From assembly GCA_934045075.1 (NCBI GenBank), contig OW203740.1, positions 17,187,878 through 17,251,877 on the forward strand: a stretch of DNA of 64,000 nucleotides. The letters are read 5' to 3'. A program made the position numbers and the translations under genes. Within the stretch, counting starts at the first letter, position 1. Each line of letters opens with the position of its first letter. The notes under the pieces were generated by a model that worked only from the letters and a program-made list of their open reading frames with translations, ran no database searches and had not been told where the DNA came from. The DNA comes from Yponomeuta sedellus. Taxonomy: Eukaryota; Arthropoda; Insecta; Lepidoptera; Yponomeutidae. Below, in pieces: positions 31,701 to 42,791 of the stretch.

Positions 31701-32643
31701 GATTCGCTGCTAGATTTGGTACATAAAACACGTTGGTTATTGTGCCTACACAGTCTTTCAGATCAATAGATACCACGCCGCGACCTCCAATGCGCAGCTT
31801 CTCGCCGTTGGCTACGTTTACTTCCAAAGATGTGTCCGTTACGAATTTTCTCATGATTCCTCTGTCATTACACATATGATTAGTAGCACCCGAGTCAATG
31901 TACCACAGATGATTCTGTACGTTGACAGACAATGCAGTCAGTAGTGCATGGCTCTTGCCTTTCTCATTTTGCGATTTCACAGATGAGTTTCTATTCGGAC
32001 AGTCTTTCTTGAAATGCCCTTGTTTCTTACACTTGAAACATCTTATAGCCTTCTTGACAGCTAACGCTTGGGCTTCCGGTCGTTCCATCTTTTCATCCCT
32101 CCTTATGTTCTCCTGTAGCAGCTTCGCCTTTACGGTTTCACTGGACAATTTTGTGCCCGAGTGCTCCAACGCCATAATCAGGGGGTCATAATCATTGGGT
32201 AAGCCACTCAACATGATTATTGCGATGAACTCGTCTTCTAGTGGTGAATCTATATCTTTCAGTTGCTGTGACAACTCACTTATCCTTGATATATATGTAT
32301 CAATGGTCTCACCCTCCTTCAATTTCGTACCGAACAAAGATCTCAGCAATCCCAGCCTTCTGCACAATCCTTTGTCTTCGTATGCACGTTGTAAGTTGCC
32401 CCAAGCCTCATATGCCGTCCCAGCGTTCCGAACATGAGTCAAGGCTGATGGACCCACGGACAGGCAAATTTTTGCCAGTGCCCTTTGTTTTTTCCGATCA
32501 TCCTTGCATCCGTCCTCGGATTCCACGCAGACATACAGATCTTCATGCAACAACAACATCCGCATCATGAATTTCCAGTTATTGTAGTCCTCCATACCAC
32601 GAAGCTTGTCAATGATAATTCCATTGCTTGCAGAAACGGCCAT
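28708..32643 (-). CDS. Copia Gag-Pol polyprotein, intact
   Basis: 1311 residues in one frame, normal for Copia. Encodes particle protein and all enzymes for retrotransposition. Order: Gag 1-190; zinc knuckle CFKCKKQGHFKKDC at 202-215; aspartic protease DSGA at ~250; pre-integrase HKRLGHLNSRSM then C-x2-C ~405-450; integrase catalytic D, D, E in HTDVCGP (~475), RSDNGGEY (~535) and VAERANRT (~570); reverse transcriptase with YVDD near 1001; RNase H TDADWAG (~1164) and SSAEAEY (~1204). The order integrase before reverse transcriptase is diagnostic of Copia. The start ATG 32643 gives MAVSASN and follows a ~110-base leader. No stop, frameshift or lost catalytic residue seen. Confidence 0.97.
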   Translation of the reverse strand: MAVSASNGIIIDKLRGMEDYNNWKFMMRMLLLHEDLYVCVESEDGCKDDRKKQRALAKICLSVGPSALTHVRNAGTAYEAWGNLQRAYEDKGLCRRLGLLRSLFGTKLKEGETIDTYISRISELSQQLKDIDSPLEDEFIAIIMLSGLPNDYDPLIMALEHSGTKLSSETVKAKLLQENIRRDEKMERPEAQALAVKKAIRCFKCKKQGHFKKDCPNRNSSVKSQNEKGKSHALLTALSVNVQNHLWYIDSGATNHMCNDRGIMRKFVTDTSLEVNVANGEKLRIGGRGVVSIDLKDCVGTITNVFYVPNLAANLLSVSELVRKGHHVTFDSKGCKIYYGKVVIGTASYLNGVYQLNTNERLKCNMSSEIAMKSSVNSGANDRESVQVCRDTGNVFMEGMETQEVWHKRLGHLNSRSMNLMKQGVVTGMDYSNTEYKNCVACLEGKQTKLPFPKRSRTRSKEILGLVHTDVCGPMEVTSLGGARYFVTFIDDCSRKTFIYFLRTKDQVFDKFKIFKALVENETNKKIKVLRSDNGGEYLNGAFQEYLASCGIRSQTTVPYCSQQNGVAERANRTIMEKARCLLQGAGLSKAYWAEAANTAVYLKNLSQTVAVCGAVPEERWSGKKVDIKHLRVFGCVAYALQPNLRKLDARSKKYIFVGYCEGTKGYKLIDPTCPKKVVKARHVTFLENVFVNDEVLHNKNDCKVIIPCESMLNNSDGTAEPDSRIVPGTSGVQPQNVSTRRENLSSSGESESYATEGSADETYVPGSSDYNSEDSNEISFQDISDTTEHARLAGMINNEIDVPDTVQEALESSEADHWKAAMKEEYNSFLSNKCWTLVDLPERKKSVKCKWVFAKKRGLNGELLRYKARLVAKGFTQKYGIDYTETFSPVVRYSTIRILLAMAAQYDMEIEHMDVKTAFLNGDLQETVFMDQPECFREAGEENKVCLLNKAVYGLKQAAKSWYDKINHVLTEKLKFRKLLSEPCVFVYSDGVELIIIALYVDDIILFSTRGSQVRKDSLKKQLMSEFEMKDLGQASHVLGMRIRRAVGKITLDQTNYLNKILERFKMSDCKPAQTPMECGLKLKKATNSDCKLEYRNLIGSLMYLAVCTRPDIAYVVSYLSQFNNCYSEEHWKSAKRVLRYLKGTSGYGLTFGKGELKIIGYTDADWAGNEVDRRSYTGYVFSLGSSVVSWESRKQRTVALSSAEAEYMAISDACKEGLFLRTFLNECFGEIRTINLFNDSQSAQKICNNISFHARTKHIDIRHHFVRQLVNEKVVSIDYTPSADMVADVLTKALTKEKHNKFTTVLCCK

Positions 32644-32739
32644 TCTTTTCCGTTGCTAAGGGTAACCCGTGTGTTTTAAAATTTTTCGTATTTTCTCAAA
32701 ATAACAAATAATATTATTTTCCGAGACCTGAAAACCGTC

Positions 32740-32753
32740 CTGGGCCCATAACC
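32740..32753 (-). promoter_or_regulatory. Copia primer-binding site, internal initiator tRNA-Met
   Basis: Plus-strand 'ctgggcccataacc' equals the anticodon-stem region of insect initiator tRNA-Met. Priming from a cut tRNA half, and not the 3' CCA end, is the known habit of Copia. Confidence 0.85.
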
Positions 32754-32925
32754 TGATGGATTATGAGCAAATAAACCAGGATTACTTGAGTAATTAAAGA
32801 TTTATTTGCCAACTTGAAAACAACACGTTTGTTCTACGACCGAAAGAGAGTGACAGACATTTGGATGCATTCAAGGAAAAAACTATCTACGCTAAATTAG
32901 ACTGCGTTCAGTTTACATTTCAACA
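32754..32925 (-). repeat. Copia 5' LTR (copy 1)
   Basis: 172 bp, identical by eye to 28408-28579. Confidence 0.93.
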
Positions 32926-33189
32926 CTAACACAATGTGATTGCCATCTATCTGAAATAAAAATATATAGTAATAGTAATAATTGACGTTCCAAGCGTTGT
33001 GAAGTTACAGTTACTCGGTAGCGGTGAAGCTCAAATGCAGCTAGGCTGGCCATGTCAGACTTGTGGACCCGGAAAGGTGGCCAAAAATCGTCACTGATTG
33101 GGTCCTGTGCGATGGCTACTGCCGATGTGGCAGACCGAAGCGGAGATGATGTGACGACTTGACCAAATATTTGCCTGAGGGTCCCTTTT

Positions 33190-33446
33190 TCCCGAGCGCT
33201 TCCGTGCTTCACAATGCACGTTAAGCCGTTGGTGCCGGCTGTCATGTAACAGCATTCGTTAAGCCATGTCAAAGGCCTTCTGGGCGGATCGATAACTTCT
33301 GACAGTAAGGCTCGCCACTGTTTTACAATCCTCCACAAACCCGGACTTGGCCACCGTAGTGGAGTATGGCCTAACCTTCCTGCGATGCAGGAAAGGACCC
33401 GTACCCCAGCAGTTCCCCGTACCCCAGAGACATACAAGGGTTGATA
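33190..33446 (+). repeat. 5S-headed SINE body, head replaced
   Basis: Sense copy with the family body and the 'gggttgatatcga' end. Upstream of ~33190 the sequence no longer matches the 5S head. Duplicated at 40753-41009. Confidence 0.7.
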
Positions 33447-33535
33447 TCGAAGAATTAGCCAGAGACAAGAAAAAGTGAATATCTAACGTGGAGGTCTTTG
33501 CCCAGCAGTGGGACACAGTCGTGGCTAATTAAAAA
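33447..33535 (+). pseudogene. LINE ORF2 C-terminal tip
   Basis: The plus frame 'gtggaggtctttgcccagca' onward gives VEVFAQQWDTVVAN and a stop, the usual last residues of RTE-like endonuclease-reverse transcriptases. Only the tip remains; it is duplicated at 41010-41098. Confidence 0.5.
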
Positions 33536-33924
33536 AAAGGTGAAGGATTTTATTTCCTGTTCTATGTTTTTCGACTACTTACATTAAAGTATAATAATAA
33601 TAAAACATAGCGAAGAATACAGCGTTTAAAATTTCTAATCTGCGTTGGGCACACCAGGCATGCCCAGCCGAATTGGTAAAGCCTAATTAATTGGTAACTA
33701 ATCGCGAGCGCGGACGGTTAAGGCTTACGTGGCCGCGCGACCCGGACATTTAAGTGGATAGCGAGAGACCGCGAAGGATTGCGAAAGGGCGAAATAGCTC
33801 GCTACTCTTCTTCTACCCAGCAGTGTGTAAAAGAAGGTAGAGAAGGAACACACAGGCACTGTAGTTGGAGGTATACAGGCTAAGTAAAAAAGCGGACAGT
33901 AGTCGATTCTTCTTCAGGCTATAT
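33536..33924. other. unassigned stretch
   Basis: Contains a GC-richer part (33690-33800) with 'gcgagcgcggacgg'. No gene. Duplicated in unit 2. Confidence 0.4.
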
Positions 33925-34135
33925 TATTCCACTGCTCGACGTAGTCCTCCCCTAAAGAGCGCCATTGCGCACGGTTGTGCCATCATTAGGGCGGGGGGAA
34001 TGCCCATAATCGCCACGCTGGGCATGCGGGTTGGGGATCGCAGTTTGGTGGAATTGTTCTGCAGGGGGCGCTACTGCCCACCCCCCCGTTTATGTCCCTT
34101 AGTTGCGTTTTACGACATCCGCGGGAACAATTTGG
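33925..34135 (+). repeat. dispersed repeat I
   Basis: Same 3'-end-like sequence as 21395-21612. The open frame through it is a shadow. Confidence 0.65.
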
Positions 34136-34211
34136 GTGCAAATAGTCGATTACTTGACATTTGAGGATGAATTTGCGAAGAGCAAATTAATATTTAAAAC
34201 TGCGTGATCGC

Positions 34212-34312
34212 AGCTAGTGGTTGGCTCCGTACGTATTGACTTGTATTTCCTGTAGGTTAGGCCGACTAAGGTGTCAGGATGGTACAGGTGCTGGGAAAGC
34301 CTACTCCGTCTG
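34212..34312 (+). repeat. dispersed repeat E
   Basis: Matches 1123-1225 with a few changes. Confidence 0.5.
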
Positions 34313-34429
34313 AAAAAAACTGGACAGGTGGGAGTCGGACTGAAACACCGAGGGTTTCGTACAAATTTGTAGGCACTTAACATATCCATCAAAGTATTTT
34401 ATTGAAATTACACTGTAACTGGTGACTAT

Positions 34430-34538
34430 TGAACGTTACAAGGTAAGTTTAGTGTTCGTTTCAAAATCTAGATAATTTTGGAGATTATTAACAAAAAAAC
34501 TTCAAACTTAGTCCTTTCAAAGTCCTTAATTAGCAGAG

Positions 34539-34545
<7 letters not shown>
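34430..34545 (+). repeat. dispersed repeat F, cut by the duplication junction
   Basis: Identical to 41993-42108 and then stops abruptly at an AT run, while the unit 2 copy continues to ~42205. Confidence 0.8.
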
Positions 34546-34611
<66 letters not shown>

Positions 34612-34651
34612 AGTGAATTGAATATATATATATATTCAATTCACTTCTTTT
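34543..34651. repeat. duplication junction: (AT)n plus palindrome
   Basis: AT run 34543-34605 followed by the 46-bp palindrome 34606-34651. To the left is the end of unit 1, to the right the start of unit 2. Confidence 0.95.
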
Positions 34652-36060
34652 TTATAGCACCCTTCTTGAAACGGCGCGAAAAACAAGAAAAATGTTCTCT
34701 GATTGTACTATTTTTATTTTTAATGCACTAACCCGTGCTAAGGACAATTTTAAAAACCTATTTAGAGGCTAAAAATTCCACCCATGCCGGGATTCGAACC
34801 CGCGACCTCTGGCTATCCGTGCCAGCGCTCTATCCAACTGAGCTAATGGGTGACTCACCGGCATCAGTGAAATTTCGAACCTCTTTTCACTATTCTCTGT
34901 ATTACGTACGGGCAGCGACATCTGGCTGAAGTCAATTGCATCACTTACATGTTCTCTGATGTTCAGTAAAGACTATTCTTTCTTATATTTTGCAACAAAC
35001 ATGTAAAGATTGACCTTAATGAAAGCAATTAAGTCTACAGCTTTCTTTGCGTACTCTGTGTACACTTTCTTTGCGTAAATCATTGTGGCTGTGAAAAGTC
35101 ATGTGTAATTACTAATTTGTTTATTTGTGCGTAGAAGTTGTTTAATTACATTTCTAATGGGAGCCAGTTTGAAGATGAAATAAATCATCAGTTAATTAAG
35201 TCAATTTTGTTTGCTTTCGCCGTATGGAAGAGACATAGAGAAAATACGATTGTAACGTAGGGTTCTGACTGTGTTTGAAACAATGGTGTGACTTGCATTA
35301 CCTTTGGTGCTTTATCTTAAAACGTCTTAATGATGGGTTTACAATAGACGTTTACATAGAGAAATATACAATAATAATAAAAATAACTTTCCCACGACAC
35401 AATCACTTGTTCCGCCTCTTCATTACATAACTTTTAACTTGTCCATCGGTTTGCAAAAATGGAATGTTGTCTTAGCTCTACACATACCTAATTGTGCGAC
35501 AAAGTCCAGTAGATATTTAGTTTTCACTCACAAATATATAGGTTAAAAGCATTAAAATTTGAAAATTACTTTGCTAAATTCAGCCAAAAATTCCCAGAAT
35601 ATTCCTTTCCATTTTATCAATCAGAAGTGTTAGAGGCGAAACGCGTCGCGCATTTTCTCACACAATCATTGGCGTCAGTAGTGGTGTGTTCGTATCTTGC
35701 TTCTGCTTGAAAAAGTGGGAGGGAGAGCGGTGCATTAACTAACCGCATGGTGCTTTTGGGATTTTTAGCAGAATTTAGCAAAGTAACGCCTGATCCCATA
35801 CAATATACGTTAAAAGTGACATAATCAAAGCGCTGGTCCAGACTAGGATTCCCTGTTAAATGGTAACCAGGGAAAGATATTAAAACATAGAAATACATCC
35901 AGCCTGAGGCCTTGTGTATAAATTCACGGCGGGCCCCAGTGGGAATCGAACAACCTCTCTTTTGATAATCAGGCGTGATGCCGATAACTTTTTATTGCAA
36001 ATCAGCAATTTACAGAAATAAAAATAACTTTGATTTTATACAATGTACATACATACTAAC

Positions 36061-39000
36061 TGATGGATTATGAGCAAATAAACCAGGATTACTTGAGTAA
36101 TTAAAGATTTATTTGCCAACTTGAAAACAACACGTTTGTTCTACGACCGAAAGAGAGTGACAGACATTTGGATGCATTCAAGGAAAAAACTATCTACGCT
36201 AAATTAGACTGCGTTCAGTTTACATTTCAACACCATCCCTTAAACTAAACATTCTAATTTCAGACAAGTTGCCTTACCATCCCTTGACTAAAACTATCCA
36301 AATTAAGACTACGTTCATACTTAATCTATATGAACACAAGAACAAACATAAATATACAAGCTACTTACAACATAACACAGTAGTAAACTTATTATGTTTT
36401 TCTTTGGTCATGCTTTCGTTAAAACATCAGCCACCATATCAGCACTAGGTGTATAATCTATAGACACAACCTTTTCGTTAACCAATTGCCGAACAAAATG
36501 GTGCCTTATGTCTATATGCTTCGTCCTAGCATGAAACGATATGTTGTTGCATATCTTCTGAGCCGACTGACTGTCGTTAAACAGGTTAATAGTACGTATT
36601 TCACCAAAACATTCATTTAAGAAGGTTCTCAAGAATAACCCCTCCTTACATGCGTCTGAAATTGCCATGTACTCAGCCTCAGCGCTAGACAGAGCCACTG
36701 TTCTCTGTTTGCGACTTTCCCAAGACACAACAGAACTACCAAGAGAAAAAACATACCCAGTATATGAGCGACGATCAACTTCGTTTCCCGCCCAATCTGC
36801 GTCTGTGTAACCGATGATCTTCAGTTCACCTTTCCCGAAAGTTAGACCATAGCCAGACGTACCTTTTAAATAACGTAAAACTCTCTTAGCAGACTTCCAG
36901 TGCTCTTCTGAATAACAGTTATTAAATTGACTTAAATAACTGACAACATAGGCAATATCTGGTCTCGTGCAGACCGCCAGATACATCAAACTTCCAATCA
37001 GATTTCTGTATTCTAACTTACAATCTGAGTTTGTAGCCTTTTTCAACTTCAATCCACATTCCATTGGAGTTTGAGCCGGTTTGCAATCGGACATCTTAAA
37101 CCTTTCCAGAATCTTGTTCAAATAGTTAGTTTGATCTAAAGTGATTTTACCAACAGCTCTCCTGATTCTCATGCCTAAGACATGACTTGCTTGACCCAAG
37201 TCTTTCATTTCAAACTCGCTCATTAATTGCTTCTTTAAAGAATCCTTCCTTACTTGTGAGCCTCTCGTTGAAAATAAAATTATGTCATCGACATATAGAG
37301 CTATAATAATAAGCTCTACTCCATCACTATAAACAAACACACATGGCTCCGATAACAGCTTTCTGAACTTCAGTTTTTCAGTCAAAACATGGTTAATTTT
37401 GTCATACCATGATTTTGCCGCCTGTTTTAAGCCATACACTGCCTTATTTAATAGACAGACCTTGTTTTCTTCTCCAGCTTCTCTAAAACATTCAGGCTGA
37501 TCCATGAAAACAGTTTCTTGTAAATCTCCATTTAGAAACGCAGTTTTTACATCCATGTGCTCAATTTCCATGTCATATTGAGCGGCCATCGCTAGTAATA
37601 TTCTTATTGTAGAATACCTCACCACTGGCGAAAAAGTTTCAGTGTAATCAATGCCGTATTTTTGAGTAAAGCCTTTTGCCACGAGCCGAGCCTTATATCG
37701 TAGTAACTCTCCGTTAAGACCTCTCTTCTTTGCAAATACCCACTTGCATTTTACACTCTTTTTTCTTTCAGGTAGATCCACTAAAGTCCAGCACTTGTTG
37801 CTCAGAAAAGAATTGTACTCTTCCTTCATTGCTGCTTTCCAGTGATCTGCCTCACTGCTCTCCAAAGCCTCTTGCACTGTATCAGGAACATCAATCTCAT
37901 TATTAATCATACCAGCCAGCCGAGCATGTTCAGTCGTATCAGAGATGTCTTGAAAGCTTATTTCATTCGAGTCTTCCGAATTATAGTCTGAAGAACCTGG
38001 AACATAAGTTTCATCAGCAGACCCCTCTGTTGCATACGATTCAGATTCTCCTGAACTAGACAAATTCTCCCTACGTGTGCTCACGTTCTGTGGCTGTACG
38101 CCAGATGTGCCCGGAACAATTCTGCTATCAGGCTCAGCAGTGCCATCAGAGTTATTTAGCATACTCTCACAAGGTATTATTACCTTACAATCATTCTTGT
38201 TGTGAAGTACCTCATCATTTACAAAAACATTTTCCAAGAAGGTTACATGTCTTGCCTTGACAACTTTCTTCGGACACGTCGGATCAATCAACTTGTAGCC
38301 TTTAGTACCCTCGCAATATCCAACGAAGATATATTTCTTACTCCTTGCATCCAACTTACGTAGATTTGGCTGTAAGGCATAGGCCACACATCCGAAAACA
38401 CGTAAATGTTTTATATCTACCTTTTTACCTGACCAACGCTCTTCAGGAACAGCGCCACAGACAGCTACAGTCTGTGAAAGATTCTTCAAGTAAACCGCTG
38501 TGTTAGCCGCCTCAGCCCAGTATGCTTTGCTCAAGCCTGCTCCCTGCAGCAAGCAACGTGCCTTCTCCATAATTGTACGGTTAGCACGCTCAGCAACGCC
38601 ATTCTGCTGACTACAATAAGGGACCGTAGTTTGGCTCCGTATACCACAGCTTGCCAGGTACTCCTGAAATGCACCATTAAGATATTCACCACCGTTGTCG
38701 CTCCTTAAAACTTTTATTTTCTTATTAGTTTCATTTTCGACTAACGCTTTAAAAATCTTAAATTTGTCAAAAACTTGGTCTTTTGTTCGTAGAAAATATA
38801 TAAACGTTTTTCTCGAACAATCGTCAATGAAAGTTACAAAGTAACGAGCCCCACCCAAGGAAGTTACTTCCATTGGTCCGCATACGTCTGTGTGCACTAG
38901 CCCTAATATCTCCTTAGACCTAGTTCTACTTCTTTTGGGAAACGGCAATTTTGTCTGTTTTCCCTCCAGACATGCAACACAATTTTTATATTCAGTATTA

Positions 39001-40488
39001 GAATAATCCATACCTGTAACCACTCCTTGTTTCATTAGGTTCATGCTCCTGGAATTCAAATGTCCGAGCCGCTTATGCCACACTTCTTGTGTCTCCATTC
39101 CCTCCATGAATACATTACCCGTATCCCTGCAAACCTGAACAGATTCCCTGTCATTTGCACCGGAATTGACACTAGACTTCATGGCAATCTCAGAAAATTT
39201 TACAACCCTTGCTGTCAAATGTTACATGGTGACCTTTACGAACCAGTTCACTAACTGACAGTAGATTCGCTGCTAGATTTGGTACATAAAACACGTTGGT
39301 TATTGTGCCTACACAGTCTTTCAGATCAATAGATACCACGCCGCGACCTCCAATGCGCAGCTTCTCGCCGTTGGCTACGTTTACTTCCAAAGATGTGTCC
39401 GTTACGAATTTTCTCATGATTCCTCTGTCATTACACATATGATTAGTAGCACCCGAGTCAATGTACCACAGATGATTCTGTACGTTGACAGACAATGCAG
39501 TCAGTAGTGCATGGCTCTTGCCTTTCTCATTTTGCGATTTCACAGATGAGTTTCTATTCGGACAGTCTTTCTTGAAATGCCCTTGTTTCTTACACTTGAA
39601 ACATCTTATAGCCTTCTTGACAGCTAACGCTTGGGCTTCCGGTCGTTCCATCTTTTCATCCCTCCTTATGTTCTCCTGTAGCAGCTTCGCCTTTACGGTT
39701 TCACTGGACAATTTTGTGCCCGAGTGCTCCAACGCCATAATCAGGGGGTCATAATCATTGGGTAAGCCACTCAACATGATTATTGCGATGAACTCGTCTT
39801 CTAGTGGTGAATCTATATCTTTCAGTTGCTGTGACAACTCACTTATCCTTGATATATATGTATCAATGGTCTCACCCTCCTTCAATTTCGTACCGAACAA
39901 AGATCTCAGCAATCCCAGCCTTCTGCACAATCCTTTGTCTTCGTATGCACGTTGTAAGTTGCCCCAAGCCTCATATGCCGTCCCAGCGTTCCGAACATGA
40001 GTCAAGGCTGATGGACCCACGGACAGGCAAATTTTTGCCAGTGCCCTTTGTTTTTTCCGATCATCCTTGCATCCGTCCTCGGATTCCACGCAGACATACA
40101 GATCTTCATGCAACAACAACATCCGCATCATGAATTTCCAGTTATTGTAGTCCTCCATACCACGAAGCTTGTCAATGATAATTCCATTGCTTGCAGAAAC
40201 GGCCATTCTTTTCCGTTGCTAAGGGTAACCCGTGTGTTTTAAAATTTTTCGTATTTTCTCAAAATAACAAATAATATTATTTTCCGAGACCTGAAAACCG
40301 TCCTGGGCCCATAACCTGATGGATTATGAGCAAATAAACCAGGATTACTTGAGTAATTAAAGATTTATTTGCCAACTTGAAAACAACACGTTTGTTCTAC
40401 GACCGAAAGAGAGTGACAGACATTTGGATGCATTCAAGGAAAAAACTATCTACGCTAAATTAGACTGCGTTCAGTTTACATTTCAACA
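36061..40488 (-). mobile_element. Copia retrotransposon, damaged duplicate
   Basis: LTRs 36061-36232 and 40317-40488, with the same flanking CTAAC (36056-36060 and 40489-40493) and the same neighbours as copy 1, so it arose by duplication of the segment and not by a second insertion. 4428 bp, 90 bases shorter than copy 1. Confidence 0.96.
36361..40206 (-). pseudogene. Copia Gag-Pol, two deletions
   Basis: Same polyprotein as 28708-32643, broken twice. The 89-base deletion (between 39194 and 39195, matching 31543-31631 of copy 1) shifts the frame between protease and integrase, leaving an N-terminal frame 39190-40206 (338 residues: Gag, zinc knuckle, protease) and a C-terminal frame 36408-39218 (936 residues: pre-integrase, integrase, reverse transcriptase, RNase H). 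A 1-base deletion at 36410 changes the last ~15 residues. Where both copies overlap the proteins look identical. It cannot make the full polyprotein. Confidence 0.95.
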
Positions 40489-41992
40489 CTAACACAATGT
40501 GATTGCCATCTATCTGAAATAAAAATATATAGTAATAGTAATAATTGACGTTCCAAGCGTTGTGAAGTTACAGTTACTCGGTAGCGGTGAAGCTCAAATG
40601 CAGCTAGGCTGGCCATGTCAGACTTGTGGACCCGGAAAGGTGGCCAAAAATCGTCACTGATTGGGTCCTGTGCGATGGCTACTGCCGATGTGGCAGACCG
40701 AAGCGGAGATGATGTGACGACTTGACCAAATATTTGCCTGAGGGTCCCTTTTTCCCGAGCGCTTCCGTGCTTCACAATGCACGTTAAGCCGTTGGTGCCG
40801 GCTGTCATGTAACAGCATTCGTTAAGCCATGTCAAAGGCCTTCTGGGCGGATCGATAACTTCTGACAGTAAGGCTCGCCACTGTTTTACAATCCTCCACA
40901 AACCCGGACTTGGCCACCGTAGTGGAGTATGGCCTAACCTTCCTGCGATGCAGGAAAGGACCCGTACCCCAGCAGTTCCCCGTACCCCAGAGACATACAA
41001 GGGTTGATATCGAAGAATTAGCCAGAGACAAGAAAAAGTGAATATCTAACGTGGAGGTCTTTGCCCAGCAGTGGGACACAGTCGTGGCTAATTAAAAAAA
41101 AGGTGAAGGATTTTATTTCCTGTTCTATGTTTTTCGACTACTTACATTAAAGTATAATAATAATAAAACATAGCGAAGAATACAGCGTTTAAAATTTCTA
41201 ATCTGCGTTGGGCACACCAGGCATGCCCAGCCGAATTGGTAAAGCCTAATTAATTGGTAACTAATCGCGAGCGCGGACGGTTAAGGCTTACGTGGCCGCG
41301 CGACCCGGACATTTAAGTGGATAGCGAGAGACCGCGAAGGATTGCGAAAGGGCGAAATAGCTCGCTACTCTTCTTCTACCCAGCAGTGTGTAAAAGAAGG
41401 TAGAGAAGGAACACACAGGCACTGTAGTTGGAGGTATACAGGCTAAGTAAAAAAGCGGACAGTAGTCGATTCTTCTTCAGGCTATATTATTCCACTGCTC
41501 GACGTAGTCCTCCCCTAAAGAGCGCCATTGCGCACGGTTGTGCCATCATTAGGGCGGGGGGAATGCCCATAATCGCCACGCTGGGCATGCGGGTTGGGGA
41601 TCGCAGTTTGGTGGAATTGTTCTGCAGGGGGCGCTACTGCCCACCCCCCCGTTTATGTCCCTTAGTTGCGTTTTACGACATCCGCGGGAACAATTTGGGT
41701 GCAAATAGTCGATTACTTGACATTTGAGGATGAATTTGCGAAGAGCAAATTAATATTTAAAACTGCGTGATCGCAGCTAGTGGTTGGCTCCGTACGTATT
41801 GACTTGTATTTCCTGTAGGTTAGGCCGACTAAGGTGTCAGGATGGTACAGGTGCTGGGAAAGCCTACTCCGTCTGAAAAAAACTGGACAGGTGGGAGTCG
41901 GACTGAAACACCGAGGGTTTCGTACAAATTTGTAGGCACTTAACATATCCATCAAAGTATTTTATTGAAATTACACTGTAACTGGTGACTAT

Positions 41993-42205
41993 TGAACGTT
42001 ACAAGGTAAGTTTAGTGTTCGTTTCAAAATCTAGATAATTTTGGAGATTATTAACAAAAAAACTTCAAACTTAGTCCTTTCAAAGTCCTTAATTAGCAGA
42101 GTTTTTATTATTATTATAAGCCCTAGAACTCATGCATTGTACTTTAATTCCAGACATCATTGTCATTCAAATAATCCTTTATATTGTAGTAGCTTTTTTG
42201 GAACA
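41993..42205 (+). repeat. dispersed repeat F, ancestral right edge
   Basis: Continuous repeat F across the end of unit 2, which shows that this edge, not 34545, is the original junction. Confidence 0.75.
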
Positions 42206-42265
42206 AAGTGTACGTAACATATTTTTTTAACCGCAGTTCAGGCAAGCTTAATATATTCAGGGATT

Positions 42266-42441
42266 TTAAGCCAGGTTTTTACGGTCTTAGTGCGCTCGGT
42301 TCGAGTGCGCCATCCGGGTAAACTAATGCTTCTGATTGGCTATTTTGATGTTGTCACGAAAACCGTCCAATCAGAAACATTAGTTTACTCGGATGGCGCA
42401 CTCGGTCCAAGCGTACTAAGATCGTGAAAACGCAGCTTTAT
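42266..42441. mobile_element. foldback MITE, ~65-bp arms
   Basis: Left arm ('gtcttagtgcgctcgg', 'gtgcgccatccggg', 'taaactaatg') is inverted at 42384-42430 with about eight mismatches. Ends TAAGC.../...GCTTTA are also inverted. No coding capacity. Confidence 0.8.
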
Positions 42442-42791
42442 TATAGATTATATTATAAATAGTTCAGGAATACAGTCTGGCAGTTTTTTCCGAGCTTTAA
42501 CCGAACTTCAAAGATAATTTTTAGTTACAAGTCTATTATTATTCAGACTGTTCCGTGTTACAGCTACAGTGAGAAATCTTAAAATAGTATAAGATGGATG
42601 GAGGAGAAGTATAAGACAATATTACTTATCAAATTTCATAGTTTGTGGTCAAAGGAAAATAACTACCCTATAAATAAAGATTGTTCCCTTGATTGTCGAA
42701 ATATAAGTTGTTTGTGGCAGACACGACCGTATATTTTTCTCGTCCACTTACATCTTTGACTTCTTCACAGTTACATAGGACTCTTGATCGA
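42442..42791. other. unassigned stretch
   Basis: No gene or recognised repeat. Confidence 0.4.

Larger units (their letters stand above)
28408..32925 (-). mobile_element. Copia LTR retrotransposon, intact
   Basis: 4518 bp on the minus strand. LTRs of 172 bp (28408-28579 and 32754-32925) look identical, start TG and end CA. CTAAC flanks both sides (28403-28407 and 32926-32930), the 5-bp target duplication expected of Copia. A single uninterrupted polyprotein, an initiator-tRNA primer site and identical LTRs make it a young, possibly active copy. Confidence 0.97.
26889..34545. repeat. segmental duplication, unit 1
   Basis: This unit and 34546-42108 are head-to-tail copies. It begins with an (AT)n tract and palindrome and ends inside a repeat F copy. 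Differences I noticed between units: C/T at 27056/34709, one base missing at 36410, and 89 bases missing at 39194. The shared Copia target duplication shows the segment was copied after Copia had inserted. Confidence 0.95.
34546..42108. repeat. segmental duplication, unit 2
   Basis: Offset 7653 from unit 1 up to 36410, 7652 to 39194, then 7563. It contains copies of family C SINE (34714-34948), the MITE (35566-35788), Copia, 5S-headed SINE body (40753-41009), repeat I (41488-41698) and repeat E (41775-41875). Confidence 0.95.
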
